This document shows, in pieces, positions 16,204 through 25,036 of a DNA stretch of 64,000 bases. The DNA lies in contig NZ_LBCQ02000005.1 in the NCBI RefSeq assembly GCF_001014615.2, positions 248,001 to 312,000 of the forward strand, read 5' to 3'. The position numbers were made by a program, and so were the translations under genes. The notes under the pieces were generated by a model. That model worked only from the letters and a program-made list of their open reading frames with translations, was not told the origin of the DNA and ran no database searches. Origin of the DNA: Aquamicrobium sp. LC103 (GTDB lineage Bacteria > Pseudomonadota > Alphaproteobacteria > Rhizobiales > Rhizobiaceae). Position 1 is the first letter of the stretch. Every line of letters begins with the position of its first letter.

Positions 16204-17318
16204 GTGTCTGCTCCGGTTTTCTCGATGATCCTGATGCCGGTGGTCTGAGGGTCGACCCGGCGGCCGTCCTCGTTCAGGAAGGCGTGGACGGCACCGTCAT
16301 GCACGACGATGCCGAATGGATCGGACGGCAGATCGGTGTCGAGCGGCAGCGCGATTGCGACCGAAGTGCCCGCGACCATTCCGTGAAGATGAAGTTCGCT
16401 GCCCAGGTCCTCGACCATCTCGGGCGTGAACGGCAGCACGTCCGCGCGGTCGAAATTGCTCGAAAGCCGCGTTGCCGCCGGGCGAAAGGCGATGTCGATG
16501 CGGGTGCCCTTGGGCAGGTTCCAGACCAGTTGCGGCCATGGAACGATGTCACCGGCGACGTGGGCACGTCCGGTCGCGTCGATGGTGGCAGGCAGGAAGT
16601 TCATTGGCGGCGAACCGAGGAAACTCGCCACGAAGCGGCTTTGCGGCTGGCGATAGACCTCTGCGGGCGTACCTGCCTGCTCGATCAGCCCGTCCCTCAT
16701 GACCACCAGCTTGTCGGCCAGCGTCATCGCCTCGATCTGGTCGTGGGTCACGAACACGCTGGTGGTCTTCAGTTCGCGATGGAGGCGCTTGATTTCGAGG
16801 CGCATCTGGATGCGCAGCTTGGCGTCGAGATTGGAGAGCGGTTCGTCGAACAGGAAGATGCCCGGCTGGCGCACCATGGCGCGGCCCATCGCCACGCGTT
16901 GCCGCTGCCCGCCCGACAGGGCTGAGGGCTTGCGGTCGAGCAGATGTTCCAGACCCAGCATGGCGGCGATGCGGGCGACGCGCTCCTCGCGCTCCTTGCG
17001 CGGCACGCCCGAAACCTTGAGCGCATAGCCGATATTCTGCGCCACGCTCATGTGGGGATAGAGCGCGTAGTTCTGAAACACCATGGCGCAGCCGCGCCGC
17101 GCCGGCTCCACCTCGTTGACCGCGCGTTCGTCGATGGCGATTTCGCCGGCGCTGATGTCCTCGAGGCCGGCGATCATGCGCAGAAGCGTGGACTTGCCAC
17201 AGCCCGACGGGCCCAGGATGACGACGAACTCGCCGTCGTTCACGCTAAGGTCCACGCCCCGCACGGCCGGCGTCTTGCCGTAGAGCTTGTGAACGGAGCG
17301 GATGTCTATCGATGCCAT
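16173..17318 (-). CDS. ABC transporter ATP-binding protein, UgpC/MalK type
   Basis: 381 aa. Walker A GPSGCGKST near 37, Q-loop FQNYALYPHMSV near 80, signature LSGGQRQRVAMGRAMV near 133, Walker B IFLFDEPLSNLDA near 153, and THDQIEAMTLADKLVVM near 187. The C-terminal third is the TOBE/MOP-like regulatory domain starting near QSRFVASFLGSPPMNFLPATID. It is the first structural gene of the operon, 110 bp below the TetR stop, and a perfect palindrome precedes it. One such ATPase can serve both permeases. Confidence 0.92.
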   Translation of the reverse strand: MASIDIRSVHKLYGKTPAVRGVDLSVNDGEFVVILGPSGCGKSTLLRMIAGLEDISAGEIAIDERAVNEVEPARRGCAMVFQNYALYPHMSVAQNIGYALKVSGVPRKEREERVARIAAMLGLEHLLDRKPSALSGGQRQRVAMGRAMVRQPGIFLFDEPLSNLDAKLRIQMRLEIKRLHRELKTTSVFVTHDQIEAMTLADKLVVMRDGLIEQAGTPAEVYRQPQSRFVASFLGSPPMNFLPATIDATGRAHVAGDIVPWPQLVWNLPKGTRIDIAFRPAATRLSSNFDRADVLPFTPEMVEDLGSELHLHGMVAGTSVAIALPLDTDLPSDPFGIVVHDGAVHAFLNEDGRRVDPQTTGIRIIEKTGADTCLEKSLSFI

Positions 17319-17389
17319 TGCCGGATGCCCATTTGCGATTCAGCGATGGCGTTGGGATACCGGGGCCTCTTGATGGTTGAATGACGGTT

Positions 17390-17406
17390 CTCGAACGCTG
17401 TTCGAG
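17390..17406. promoter_or_regulatory. perfect 17-bp palindrome upstream of the Ugp-like operon
   Basis: CTCGAAC-GCT-GTTCGAG has 7-bp arms with no mismatch and a 3-bp centre. It lies 72-88 bp before the ATPase start and 23 bp past the end of the TetR gene. A TTGCAC (-35-like, minus strand) directly borders it, so it probably sits within the operon promoter. Likely operator of the TetR regulator encoded next door. Confidence 0.6.
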
Positions 17407-17428
17407 GCTGTGCAAAACTTGGCCGGTG

Positions 17429-18055
17429 TCAGGCAGGTTTGCGGAACATGGGAGCGACCACGGCGACGATATGATCGATGACTTCGCCGGCGTTGGAGAA
17501 GTCGATGGTGTGATTGGTCAGCACCTCGTTGCGCAGACGGCTGCGTGTAACCTGAGAGCGGATGCCGAGGGCGCAACTCATGCGCCAGCCGATTTCCGCT
17601 TCGCTAAGCCAAGGGGCAAGCAGCCGGAAATAGGGCATGAACACACGATGGTGCTCAATACCTTCGATGACGTGACGGTAGAGTTCGGGATTGCCGCCGC
17701 GCTGCGCCATTGCCGTGAAATGGGAAAGCACCGGATATCTGGAGCCCGGTTCGAGGCTCCAGCGCACCGAGGGGCCGATCAGCGCCGCGATGATGTCCTC
17801 GAGCGCCGGCGGATTAGGCGATGCGTGCTGCGCGGCCGCGTTGAGCTGCGACAGCCGCTCCGCATTGAGCCGTTTGTAGACGCGCTCGGCGGTGGCGATG
17901 ACCAGTTGTTCCTGTGAGCCGAAATGATAGCTGACGGACGAGGGCGTCGTTCCAGCGCGCGTCGCAAGACGACGGGCGGTTAGTTCGTCAATGCTGTCTA
18001 TCTCGCAGAGAAGTTGTTCGCAGACATCGATGAGCTTGGTGGCGGTGGGGTTCAT
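17429..18055 (-). CDS. TetR/AcrR-family regulator of the Ugp-like operon
   Basis: 208 aa. The N-terminal helix-turn-helix (SIDELTARRLATRAGTTPSSVSYHFGSQEQLVIATAERVYKRLN) spans about residues 20-62, and the rest is a helical ligand domain with IAALIGPSVRWSLEPGSRYPVLSHFTAMAQRG near 90. It lies directly upstream of the transporter operon in the same direction, and the intervening 110 bp hold a palindrome suited to a TetR dimer. It probably represses the operon until the imported ligand or its product binds. Confidence 0.85.
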   Translation of the reverse strand: MNPTATKLIDVCEQLLCEIDSIDELTARRLATRAGTTPSSVSYHFGSQEQLVIATAERVYKRLNAERLSQLNAAAQHASPNPPALEDIIAALIGPSVRWSLEPGSRYPVLSHFTAMAQRGGNPELYRHVIEGIEHHRVFMPYFRLLAPWLSEAEIGWRMSCALGIRSQVTRSRLRNEVLTNHTIDFSNAGEVIDHIVAVVAPMFRKPA

Positions 18056-18189
18056 GGAACGAATCCAGTGTCAGGACCATCGCCAACGATATTCCCTCAC
18101 TGTTTCCGCTTGATGACCGCCTCGCCCGGTTTCCCCGATCACGTCGTGGTAAGCGACGGCAATGGGGCAGGGGTGGGCTTCGAACCAAT

Positions 18190-19089
18190 CTAGGCTTCAT
18201 GCTGCTTGAGTGAGCTGTCGGTTCTGGAAAGGACTTCCCTGCTGGTTTCGATGAGCATTTTTGTCGCCGGCGACAGCTTCTTGCCCCGGCGTACCAGAAC
18301 GCCGACGACTCTGGAGGCGGCGGGATCGTTGATCTGCAGGAACCGAACGGTGGTAGGCGCGACGTGGGATGCCATCTGCGGCAGGATCGCGACGCCGATT
18401 TCGGCACTCACGAGAGCAAATGCCGAAGAGGCGCTTGAAACGTAGAAGCGAGCGGACTTGGATAATTTTGCAAGTCCTGCACAATCGTGGTCCGCGTAGC
18501 TGTCAAAACTGATGAATGGCTCCCGCTCGATCTCGCACCATTCAAGCGGCCGCGAGAGTTTCGTGAGCGGATGTCCGGCATGACATACGAGGCTGTATCT
18601 ATCCGTGAAAAGGGGCGTGGCGAGGACATCGGGCCGAACCATCCCTATTCTGCCAAACCCGACATCGACTAGCCCCTCCGCAACCGCGTCCGCCATTCGG
18701 TTGGAATGGATCTCGCGAAGCATGACCTCGAAATTTTTCGAACGCGCCTTAACAAGACGTATCGCCTCCGGCAGGACGGCCGCGGCGAACGAGGTAACGC
18801 TCGCCGCCGTGCAGCGGCTTATCTCGTCGCGCGAATAGGCCAGGATGCTCGCGCAAACATTGTCGTAGTGTTTGAGGAGATCGAGCGCCGCTTCGATCGT
18901 GAAGTGACCGAACTTGGTCGGGTGTATCTTGCGATCCCCCTCGAAGAGGGGAGAGCCGAGAGAGTCTTCAAGCTGTTTCAAGCTCATCGAAATCGCTGAA
19001 GGGGTTCTGTTCAGCCGCTTTGCGGCCGCGCGTACACCGCCTGTTTCCGCAACAGCAACCAATACGCGCAAATTGCCCAGGCTCAGCAT
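18190..19089 (-). CDS. LysR-family transcriptional regulator
   Basis: 299 aa. The N-terminal winged helix is LGNLRVLVAVAETGGVRAAAKRLNRTPSAISMSLKQLEDSLGSPLFEGDRKI. The effector domain includes VDVGFGRIGMVRPDVLATPLFTDRYSLVCHAGHPL near 140 and ALVSAEIGVAILPQMASH near 225. It diverges from an aldehyde dehydrogenase/transporter/oxidoreductase operon with 156 bp between, which contains two LysR-box-like inverted repeats. It probably activates that operon in response to an intermediate; the inducer is unknown. Confidence 0.87.
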   Translation of the reverse strand: MLSLGNLRVLVAVAETGGVRAAAKRLNRTPSAISMSLKQLEDSLGSPLFEGDRKIHPTKFGHFTIEAALDLLKHYDNVCASILAYSRDEISRCTAASVTSFAAAVLPEAIRLVKARSKNFEVMLREIHSNRMADAVAEGLVDVGFGRIGMVRPDVLATPLFTDRYSLVCHAGHPLTKLSRPLEWCEIEREPFISFDSYADHDCAGLAKLSKSARFYVSSASSAFALVSAEIGVAILPQMASHVAPTTVRFLQINDPAASRVVGVLVRRGKKLSPATKMLIETSREVLSRTDSSLKQHEA

Positions 19090-19106
19090 TTATGACTCTC
19101 CGAAGT

Positions 19107-19157
19107 GTTCAGTTTACATGAACAAATGTGCATAAGTTTGAGTTTGACTGATCAAAC
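19107..19157. promoter_or_regulatory. two LysR-type inverted repeats before the aldehyde dehydrogenase operon
   Basis: GTTCA-N7-TGAAC (19107-19123) fits the T-N11-A LysR box. GTTTGA-N10-TCAAAC (19136-19157) lies 12 bp further on. A recognition site near the regulator start plus an activation site nearer the target promoter is the usual LysR layout. Function is inferred. Confidence 0.5.
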
Positions 19158-19245
19158 CTAAATTGCAACCCTGCCAGCGTGAAGGACGAAAAAGCCTTGT
19201 CGGACTGCAGGCGAGTGCCTGAGAAATGCGGGTGGCCACAGACCA

Positions 19246-20676
19246 ATGTTGAACCTTTTGAAATTCTACATCGATGGCGAATGGGTCGCACCCGAACAGC
19301 CCGATTGCATTGACGTGATCAATCCCGCGAACGAGGAAATCGTCGCAAGGATAGCGTCCGGAAGCCCGGCCGACCTGAACAAGGCGGTTGCGGCCGCCCG
19401 TCGGGCGCAAGCCGGTTTCGCCGCAACGACCAAGGAGGAGCGGCTTGCCCTTTTGAAGCGGGTGCTTGCCGTCTACACCGCTCAACGAGAGCGGATCGGC
19501 GATCTCATCACCCTGGAAATGGGCGCACCCGGGATGTTTGCGCGCAATGTCCAGGCCGGAACCGGTATTTCGCATCTCAACAAGATGATCGAGGTTCTCG
19601 ATGCCTATGAATTCGAGAGCCTCAAGGGCACGACGATGAGGCGTCGCGAGGCGATCGGCGTTGTCGGTCTGATCACGCCGTGGAACTGGCCGATCAACCA
19701 GATCGTCTGCAAGGTCCTTCCGGCGCTGGCGGCCGGATGCACGATGGTTTTGAAGCCGAGCGAGCTGGCCCCCTTGAGCGCGGTCGCCTTTGCCGAAGTG
19801 CTCGACGAGGCTGGTGTTCCGCCGGGCGTCTTCAATCTTGTCAACGGCACCGGCGAAACCATCGGCCAGGCCATGGCGGCGCATCCCGACATCGACATGA
19901 TATCCTTGACCGGATCGACACGCGCGGGCGTTGCCGTCTCCGAGGCGGCCGCGAGGACGATCAAGCGTGTGAGCCTGGAGCTCGGCGGCAAGGCTCCGAA
20001 CATTTTGTTGCCCGACGTCGATTTGGATGAGGCGGTGTCGCGCGGAACACTGGCGTGCATGCGCAATGCCGGCCAGTCCTGTTCAGCGCCCACGCGAATG
20101 CTGGTGCCGGTACATGAAAAGGAGCGGGTTGCAGCTATAGCAGGAACTGCCGCTTCCGCGCTGCGCGTCGGCGACCCGCTGCACGAGGCCACCGAGATCG
20201 GGCCGGTCATCAGCAAGCGTCAATATGAGCGGATCCAGGAATTGATCAGATCAGGCATCGAAGAGGGCGCGACGCTGGTAGCAGGAGGCGCCGGGATGCC
20301 TGAGGGAATTACGCGTGGCTACTTCGTGCGCCCGACCGTCTTTGCGGATGTCCAGCCATGGATGCGCATCGCCAGGGAAGAGATATTCGGTCCGGTCCTG
20401 TCCATCCTGTCCTACGAGGACGAGGATGATGCCGTGCGGATTGCCAACGATACCGTCTACGGTCTGACGGCCTACGTTCAATCCGGCGACAGGGAACGTG
20501 CACGTCGCGTTGCCAGGCGCCTGCGCGCCGGCAGCGTGCTGATCAACTATGCGCCGGTCGATCTCAACGGACCTTTCGGCGGCTACAAGCAATCCGGCAA
20601 TGGCCGTGAATATGGCGAATTCGGACTCGAGGAGTTTCTCGAAGTCAAAGGAATGGTTGGTTACGAAGCAGCATAA
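19246..20676 (+). CDS. NAD(P)-dependent aldehyde dehydrogenase
   Basis: 476 aa, standard ALDH length. Motifs: TPWNWPINQIVCKVLPALAAGCTMVLKPSELAP near 145 (cofactor site), TGSTRAGVAVSEAA near 223, catalytic Glu in LELGGKAPN near 246, and catalytic Cys in NAGQSCSAPTR near 278. EEIFGPVLSILSYEDEDDAVRIANDTVYGLTAYVQS follows near 382. It oxidises an aldehyde to the acid. It is the first gene of an operon with an SsuABC-like importer, an FAD oxidoreductase and a muconolactone-isomerase-like protein, so the aldehyde is probably an intermediate from the imported compound. The substrate is not readable. The ribosome site before ATG 19246 is weak. Confidence 0.9.
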   Translation: MLNLLKFYIDGEWVAPEQPDCIDVINPANEEIVARIASGSPADLNKAVAAARRAQAGFAATTKEERLALLKRVLAVYTAQRERIGDLITLEMGAPGMFARNVQAGTGISHLNKMIEVLDAYEFESLKGTTMRRREAIGVVGLITPWNWPINQIVCKVLPALAAGCTMVLKPSELAPLSAVAFAEVLDEAGVPPGVFNLVNGTGETIGQAMAAHPDIDMISLTGSTRAGVAVSEAAARTIKRVSLELGGKAPNILLPDVDLDEAVSRGTLACMRNAGQSCSAPTRMLVPVHEKERVAAIAGTAASALRVGDPLHEATEIGPVISKRQYERIQELIRSGIEEGATLVAGGAGMPEGITRGYFVRPTVFADVQPWMRIAREEIFGPVLSILSYEDEDDAVRIANDTVYGLTAYVQSGDRERARRVARRLRAGSVLINYAPVDLNGPFGGYKQSGNGREYGEFGLEEFLEVKGMVGYEAA

Positions 20677-20734
20677 CTGGAAGGAACGGCTCCACGGCTG
20701 CGCAAGTCAGCCGGCTGAACAAGGGGGAACAACG

Positions 20735-21532
20735 GTGAATAGCTTATCTATCGGTGACACTCGGCCCGTCGTCGAACTCTTTGGCGTTCAAAAAACCTAT
20801 GTGACGGACACGGGGAATGTCAGGGCGCTCGATCCGGTGAGCTTCGGCTTCGAGAAGGGCGCGATCCTGAGCGTCGTGGGACCATCCGGCTGCGGCAAGA
20901 GCACGCTGCTGCGCATATTGGCCGGCATCGACCCCGCCAGTGGAGGTCGGGTCGTCATCGATGGGCGAGCGATAACCGGGCCGGTGCCCGATATGGGCAT
21001 CGTCTTTCAGCGCGATCTGCTCCTCGATTGGCGCAACGTCATCGACAACGTCATGCTTCCGGCGGAGCTGGCGCGCCGCAACGATGGTGAAATGCGCGCA
21101 CGAGCCATCGGACTTCTGACAGAGCTCGGGGTTGGCGATTTCCTCAATCGCTTTCCCTATGAATTGTCGGGCGGCATGCGGCAGCGCGTGGCAATAGCAC
21201 GTGCGCTCTTGCTGAAGCCGTCGCTGCTCCTGCTCGACGAGCCGTTCAGCGCGCTCGATGCGATGACGCGTGACCAGATGAACGTCATCCTTCAACGCCT
21301 GCAACAGCATGAACAGGTCAGCACGCTTCTGATCACGCACAGCATCGCCGAGGCCGTCTATCTGTCCGATCGGGTCGTCGTCATGTCGGCGAGACCCGGA
21401 CGAGTCCTGGACGTGATCGACATCGAGATGCCGAAGCCGCGACCGCTCAGCATTCGCGAGGAACCGGAATTCACCGCAATTGCGCGGCGCATACGCGTTC
21501 TCTTCGAGAAAGAGGGAGTTCTGGCGGCATGA
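20735..21532 (+). CDS. ABC transporter ATP-binding protein, SsuB/TauB type
   Basis: 265 aa from GTG 20735, with AAGGGGGAAC upstream; the open frame extends further 5' but only into the end of the aldehyde dehydrogenase. Walker A GPSGCGKST, Q-loop IVFQRDLLLDWRNVIDNVMLP (the FQ...LLPW-like variant typical of nitrate/sulfonate/taurine ATPases), signature [16 protein letters not shown], Walker B LLLLDEPFSALDA, and THSIAEAVYLSDRVVVMSARPGRV. It energises uptake by the permease and binding protein that follow. Its stop overlaps the permease start (ATGA). Confidence 0.9.
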   Translation: MNSLSIGDTRPVVELFGVQKTYVTDTGNVRALDPVSFGFEKGAILSVVGPSGCGKSTLLRILAGIDPASGGRVVIDGRAITGPVPDMGIVFQRDLLLDWRNVIDNVMLPAELARRNDGEMRARAIGLLTELGVGDFLNRFPYELSGGMRQRVAIARALLLKPSLLLLDEPFSALDAMTRDQMNVILQRLQQHEQVSTLLITHSIAEAVYLSDRVVVMSARPGRVLDVIDIEMPKPRPLSIREEPEFTAIARRIRVLFEKEGVLAA

Positions 21533-22347
21533 GCGCGATCATCGACACGTCATCAGGCCTCTCGATTGCCGCGCGAAGGCGGCGAAAGATGTTGCGAAAT
21601 GCGGGGCTTCCGATTGCAAGCGCCCTCGTCGGCCTGATCCTGTGGGAACTATTGGTCAGAACGCTGGAAGTTCCGACCTACTTGCTGCCGGCGCCGACCG
21701 CCATAGTCGAGGCGTTGATTGCTCGCTGGTCGTTCCTGATGACCAATCTGGGATACACGGCGCTCTCTGCCGTATCGGGGTTTACGATGGCGCTCGTGCT
21801 TGGCGTCGTCCTCGGGATTGCGATTGCAGCATCTCCGCTCGTCGATCGCATCGTGTATCCGTGGCTGGTGATTTCCCATGCGGTCCCGAAAGTTGTCGTC
21901 GCGCCGCTGCTGCTCGTCTGGATCGGCTTTGGCATCAAGAGCGGAATCATCTTCGTCGTGTTCTTCACCTTCTTCACCATCGTGGTGAATACGGTGATGG
22001 GGCTGAAATCGGCCGACCCCGATCTTCTGCATCTGGTCCGTTCGATGGGAGCGGGGCCGATGAAGGTGATGTGGAAGATCAAGCTGCCCAATGCACTTCC
22101 GAATATTTTCACCGGCATCAAACTTGGCGCCACGCTTGCTCCGGTGGGGGCGGTCATCGGAGAATTCGTGGCTTCGAACCGCGGCCTCGGTTACGTGCTG
22201 ATCCAGGCCGTCGGCAGCATGTCCATCGATCTCGCATTCGCCGCCGTCTTTCTCGTCTCGGCCTTCGGCATCGCCGCCTGGTACACGGCCGAGCTCATCG
22301 AGAAGAAATGCATTCCCTGGCACGCGAGCCAACGCGGCCAACACTAG
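21529..22347 (+). CDS. ABC transporter permease, SsuC/TauC type
   Basis: 272 aa membrane protein. The N-terminus carries GLPIASALVGLILWELLVRTLEVPTYLLPAPTAIVEAL, the usual LP.P......L opening of this family. The EAA loop is SMGAGPMKVMWKIKLPNALPNIFTGIKLGATLAPVGAVIGEFVASNRGLGYVLIQA near 180-225. It forms the channel of the second ABC importer in this window. Overlaps the ATPase gene by 4 bp. Confidence 0.9.
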   Translation: MSAIIDTSSGLSIAARRRRKMLRNAGLPIASALVGLILWELLVRTLEVPTYLLPAPTAIVEALIARWSFLMTNLGYTALSAVSGFTMALVLGVVLGIAIAASPLVDRIVYPWLVISHAVPKVVVAPLLLVWIGFGIKSGIIFVVFFTFFTIVVNTVMGLKSADPDLLHLVRSMGAGPMKVMWKIKLPNALPNIFTGIKLGATLAPVGAVIGEFVASNRGLGYVLIQAVGSMSIDLAFAAVFLVSAFGIAAWYTAELIEKKCIPWHASQRGQH

Positions 22348-22417
22348 TGAAATCTCTCATCTCAGGCCTTCAGTGGATGTTTCGTGAGGCAATCTCATGA
22401 ACAGAAAGGACAACGCC

Positions 22418-23386
22418 ATGTCGCGCATTTCTGCCTATCTGCTTGCAACCGTCGCCTTCTGCCAACCTGCCTTCGCCCAGGAGCAAATCCGCCTCGGACT
22501 GGATTGGGGTTATCTACCCTATCACGCACCGCTCGTGATCGGTCAGGAAAAGGGATACTTCAAGGACGAAGGGATCGATCTGGTCATGGAGCCCGGCCGT
22601 GGCTCGGGCACGACTGCAATCATGTTGGGGGAGGGCAATTACGACATTGCCCACATCAACACGACGAACGCAGCCGTCGCGATATCGAAGGGCGTTCCGA
22701 TCGAGGTCGCCGCGGTTTATCAAATCAAGACGGCGGCTTCCTTCATCGGCCTCGCCGACAAGGTCAATCTGGCCGATGTTGAAGCGCTGAAAGGCTACCG
22801 TATAGGCAGTACGCCAGGAGGTTCGGACCAGCTGAGCCTGAGGATATTCCGCGCCGTCAACGACCTCTCCGAGTTCGACCTGAACGTCATCTCCCTGGAC
22901 GCCAACGCAAAGCAGGCCGCACTTTTGTCCGGCAGCATCGACGTCATCAGCGGCGACGGATTTGCGTATGGAGCCATCGTTCGCGGAACAGGCCAGGAAC
23001 CGGAAATCTTCGCCCTTGCCGATTACGGAGTTCCGCTGCTTGGCTTTGGATATTCGGTGAACACGGATTTCGCAAAACGCCATCCCGAACTCGTCAAAGG
23101 ATTTCTGCGCGCGGTGAAAAAATCGTGGCAGGACGCGGCTTCGGACGTGCCGGCCGCATGCGAGCTTGCACGCGAAAAACTCCAGCTCACGCACAAGCAG
23201 GAGGCTTGCGTGGACTACTTCAACGGCCTGCTCGCTATCTCGGCCGACTCGCAAAGCCCCGATTGGGGGCAGCAGTCGGAGCAGATGTGGGTGGATCTGC
23301 TGAAGACGCTCGCCGAGGTCGGCGAGATCGGCGGAAGCTACGAGGTGACGGATTTCTACACCAACGAATTCGTACCCGCCGAATAA
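22418..23386 (+). CDS. ABC transporter substrate-binding protein, NMT1/SsuA-like
   Basis: About 322 aa from ATG 22418 (AAAGGA 9 bp before); an in-frame ATG at 22397 is the alternative start. The signal peptide SRISAYLLATVAFCQPAFAQ is followed by IRLGLDWGYLPYHAPLVIGQEKGYFKDEGIDLVMEPGRGSGTTAIMLGEGNYDIAHINT, the classic NMT1/SsuA N-lobe. These receptors bind pyrimidines, sulfonates, nitriles or aromatic acids. Together with the linked aldehyde dehydrogenase and isomerase-like protein, an aromatic or cyclic ligand is possible, but unproven. Confidence 0.87.
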   Translation: MSRISAYLLATVAFCQPAFAQEQIRLGLDWGYLPYHAPLVIGQEKGYFKDEGIDLVMEPGRGSGTTAIMLGEGNYDIAHINTTNAAVAISKGVPIEVAAVYQIKTAASFIGLADKVNLADVEALKGYRIGSTPGGSDQLSLRIFRAVNDLSEFDLNVISLDANAKQAALLSGSIDVISGDGFAYGAIVRGTGQEPEIFALADYGVPLLGFGYSVNTDFAKRHPELVKGFLRAVKKSWQDAASDVPAACELAREKLQLTHKQEACVDYFNGLLAISADSQSPDWGQQSEQMWVDLLKTLAEVGEIGGSYEVTDFYTNEFVPAE

Positions 23387-23415
23387 CTCTGAAATCCGAA
23401 CGAGGGGGCTGACCA

Positions 23416-25020
23416 TTGGGCAATCCAGATGTGATCGTGATCGGCGGCGGACACAATGGCCTCGTCTGCGCGGGCTACCTGGCCCGCGCGGGATTGGCCG
23501 TCACCGTGCTCGAAAGGTCGTCATTTCTGGGAGGGCCGGCGGCAACCCGGGAATTCTTTCCCGGGTACTATTCCGCGATCGCCAATTCCCCCGGATCGTT
23601 GGAACCTCGTATCGTCAGCGACTTTGCGCTCGAAAAGCACGGCCTTCAATTCGTGCGGCCGAACCCGACACTGGTTCATCCTCTGACGGAGGGGCGCCTC
23701 TTCGTCGGCTGGAGGGAACGGGAGCGGGTGGATGCGCAACTGGAGACCTTCGCCAAGGGCGAGAGCGGCCGATATCACGCTGTTTTCGAGTACCTGAATG
23801 CGTTCGCGGAACGCCTCGGCATTTCGATATATCGCGAACCTCCCACGTTGCAGGAACTGACGCGTAATCTTCGCACTGTCGAGGATGAGGAAGCGTTTTC
23901 CCGGATATTCTTCGGTAGCGTACGAGGCTTGTTCGAACATTTCGGGTTGGCACCCGAGACCCAGGCAATCATGGGTCCGCTTTCCGTCGTAAGTGGTCTC
24001 GTGGGGCCTTCGACACCGGGTACCCCGTTCAATCTCATGATGCGTCCGCTGTCGCTTGCGTCCCTGAAGAGCGATGCAGCGGATGATCCGCGACGAATGC
24101 CGTTGCGGGGCTCGACCGGTCTCGCGATAGGCGGCATGGGTGCCATCGCCGCGGCCCTGGTCCGCTCGGTCGAGGCGATGGGAGTGAAAATCCATCGCGA
24201 AGCCGAGGTCGCGGGCATCTTCGACGAAAACGGAGCCCCCGTCGTCCTTCTTTCGGATGGATGCAGCTTCACCGCCCCGATCGTCGTCTCCGCGATGCAC
24301 CCCCATCTGACGATCCGGGCGGTGGAAAGCGCGAACGAAGACTGGAAAGCCATCAAATGCGCCGCGCGGCAAACTCCGCCTGCAGGAAGCGCCTTCAAGA
24401 TCGTGCTCGCGCTTGGCGACGTTCCGCGCTATGCGGCGGCGCGCGATGACGACGAGGCCAGGCTACTCGCGACCGCACAGCTCCGTATCGCTCCCACGCT
24501 CGATTATCTCGATGATTGCCATGCCGACATGCTTCGCGGGTCCATGCCGGAACGGCCTCTGATCTGGGGGCTGTGCCATTCGATGACCTCGCCGGATATG
24601 GCGCCCGACGGCAAGCATATATTGAGCATCAACCTTGGCGGAGCTCCCCACCGCGGCGGCGGGGAGCCAGTCATCGTGGACAAGGACAAGGTGGTCGCGA
24701 ACGTGATCCGGATCATGTCCGAATGGATCCCAAACCTGCCGGGCATAGTGGAGCAATATACCTGCATAGACGCCGCGACGTTTGAAGCGGATCACGGCCT
24801 TTTCGGCGCGAACATCGCCCATCTCGACATGATGCCGATCAATCAATTCTGGATGCGGCCACAGCCGGGCCTGCACCGATACCGCACGCCCATGAACGGC
24901 CTCTACCTTAGCGGAGTGGGCACGTGGCCGGGCTCTTATTTCTCCGGAATTCCGGGACACAACACGGCTCAAGCCGTTTTGTGCGACCTGAGCGCCGGGC
25001 ACATCAAAACGAATGGCTGA
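23416..25020 (+). CDS. FAD-dependent oxidoreductase, CrtI/phytoene-desaturase-like
   Basis: 534 aa from TTG 23416 with CGAGGGGGCTGACC upstream. N-terminal dinucleotide fold DVIVIGGGHNGLVCAGYLARAGLAVTVLERSSFLGGPAATREFFPGY. The C-terminal FAD-contact region is YRTPMNGLYLSGVGTWPGSYFSGIPGHNTAQAVL. This is the COG1233-type family (phytoene desaturases, PYROXD2-like), which includes uncharacterised dehydrogenases in catabolic operons. There are no carotenoid genes here, so carotenoid synthesis is unlikely. Position between an importer and an isomerase-like gene points to oxidation of the imported substrate. The exact reaction is unknown. Confidence 0.82.
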   Translation: MGNPDVIVIGGGHNGLVCAGYLARAGLAVTVLERSSFLGGPAATREFFPGYYSAIANSPGSLEPRIVSDFALEKHGLQFVRPNPTLVHPLTEGRLFVGWRERERVDAQLETFAKGESGRYHAVFEYLNAFAERLGISIYREPPTLQELTRNLRTVEDEEAFSRIFFGSVRGLFEHFGLAPETQAIMGPLSVVSGLVGPSTPGTPFNLMMRPLSLASLKSDAADDPRRMPLRGSTGLAIGGMGAIAAALVRSVEAMGVKIHREAEVAGIFDENGAPVVLLSDGCSFTAPIVVSAMHPHLTIRAVESANEDWKAIKCAARQTPPAGSAFKIVLALGDVPRYAAARDDDEARLLATAQLRIAPTLDYLDDCHADMLRGSMPERPLIWGLCHSMTSPDMAPDGKHILSINLGGAPHRGGGEPVIVDKDKVVANVIRIMSEWIPNLPGIVEQYTCIDAATFEADHGLFGANIAHLDMMPINQFWMRPQPGLHRYRTPMNGLYLSGVGTWPGSYFSGIPGHNTAQAVLCDLSAGHIKTNG

Positions 25021-25036
25021 TACTGGAGCAGCATAC

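Noticed and set aside
23416-25020. Carotenoid phytoene desaturase
   Set aside because: Same superfamily, but no crtB/crtE/crtY neighbours; the operon is an uptake/catabolic one.
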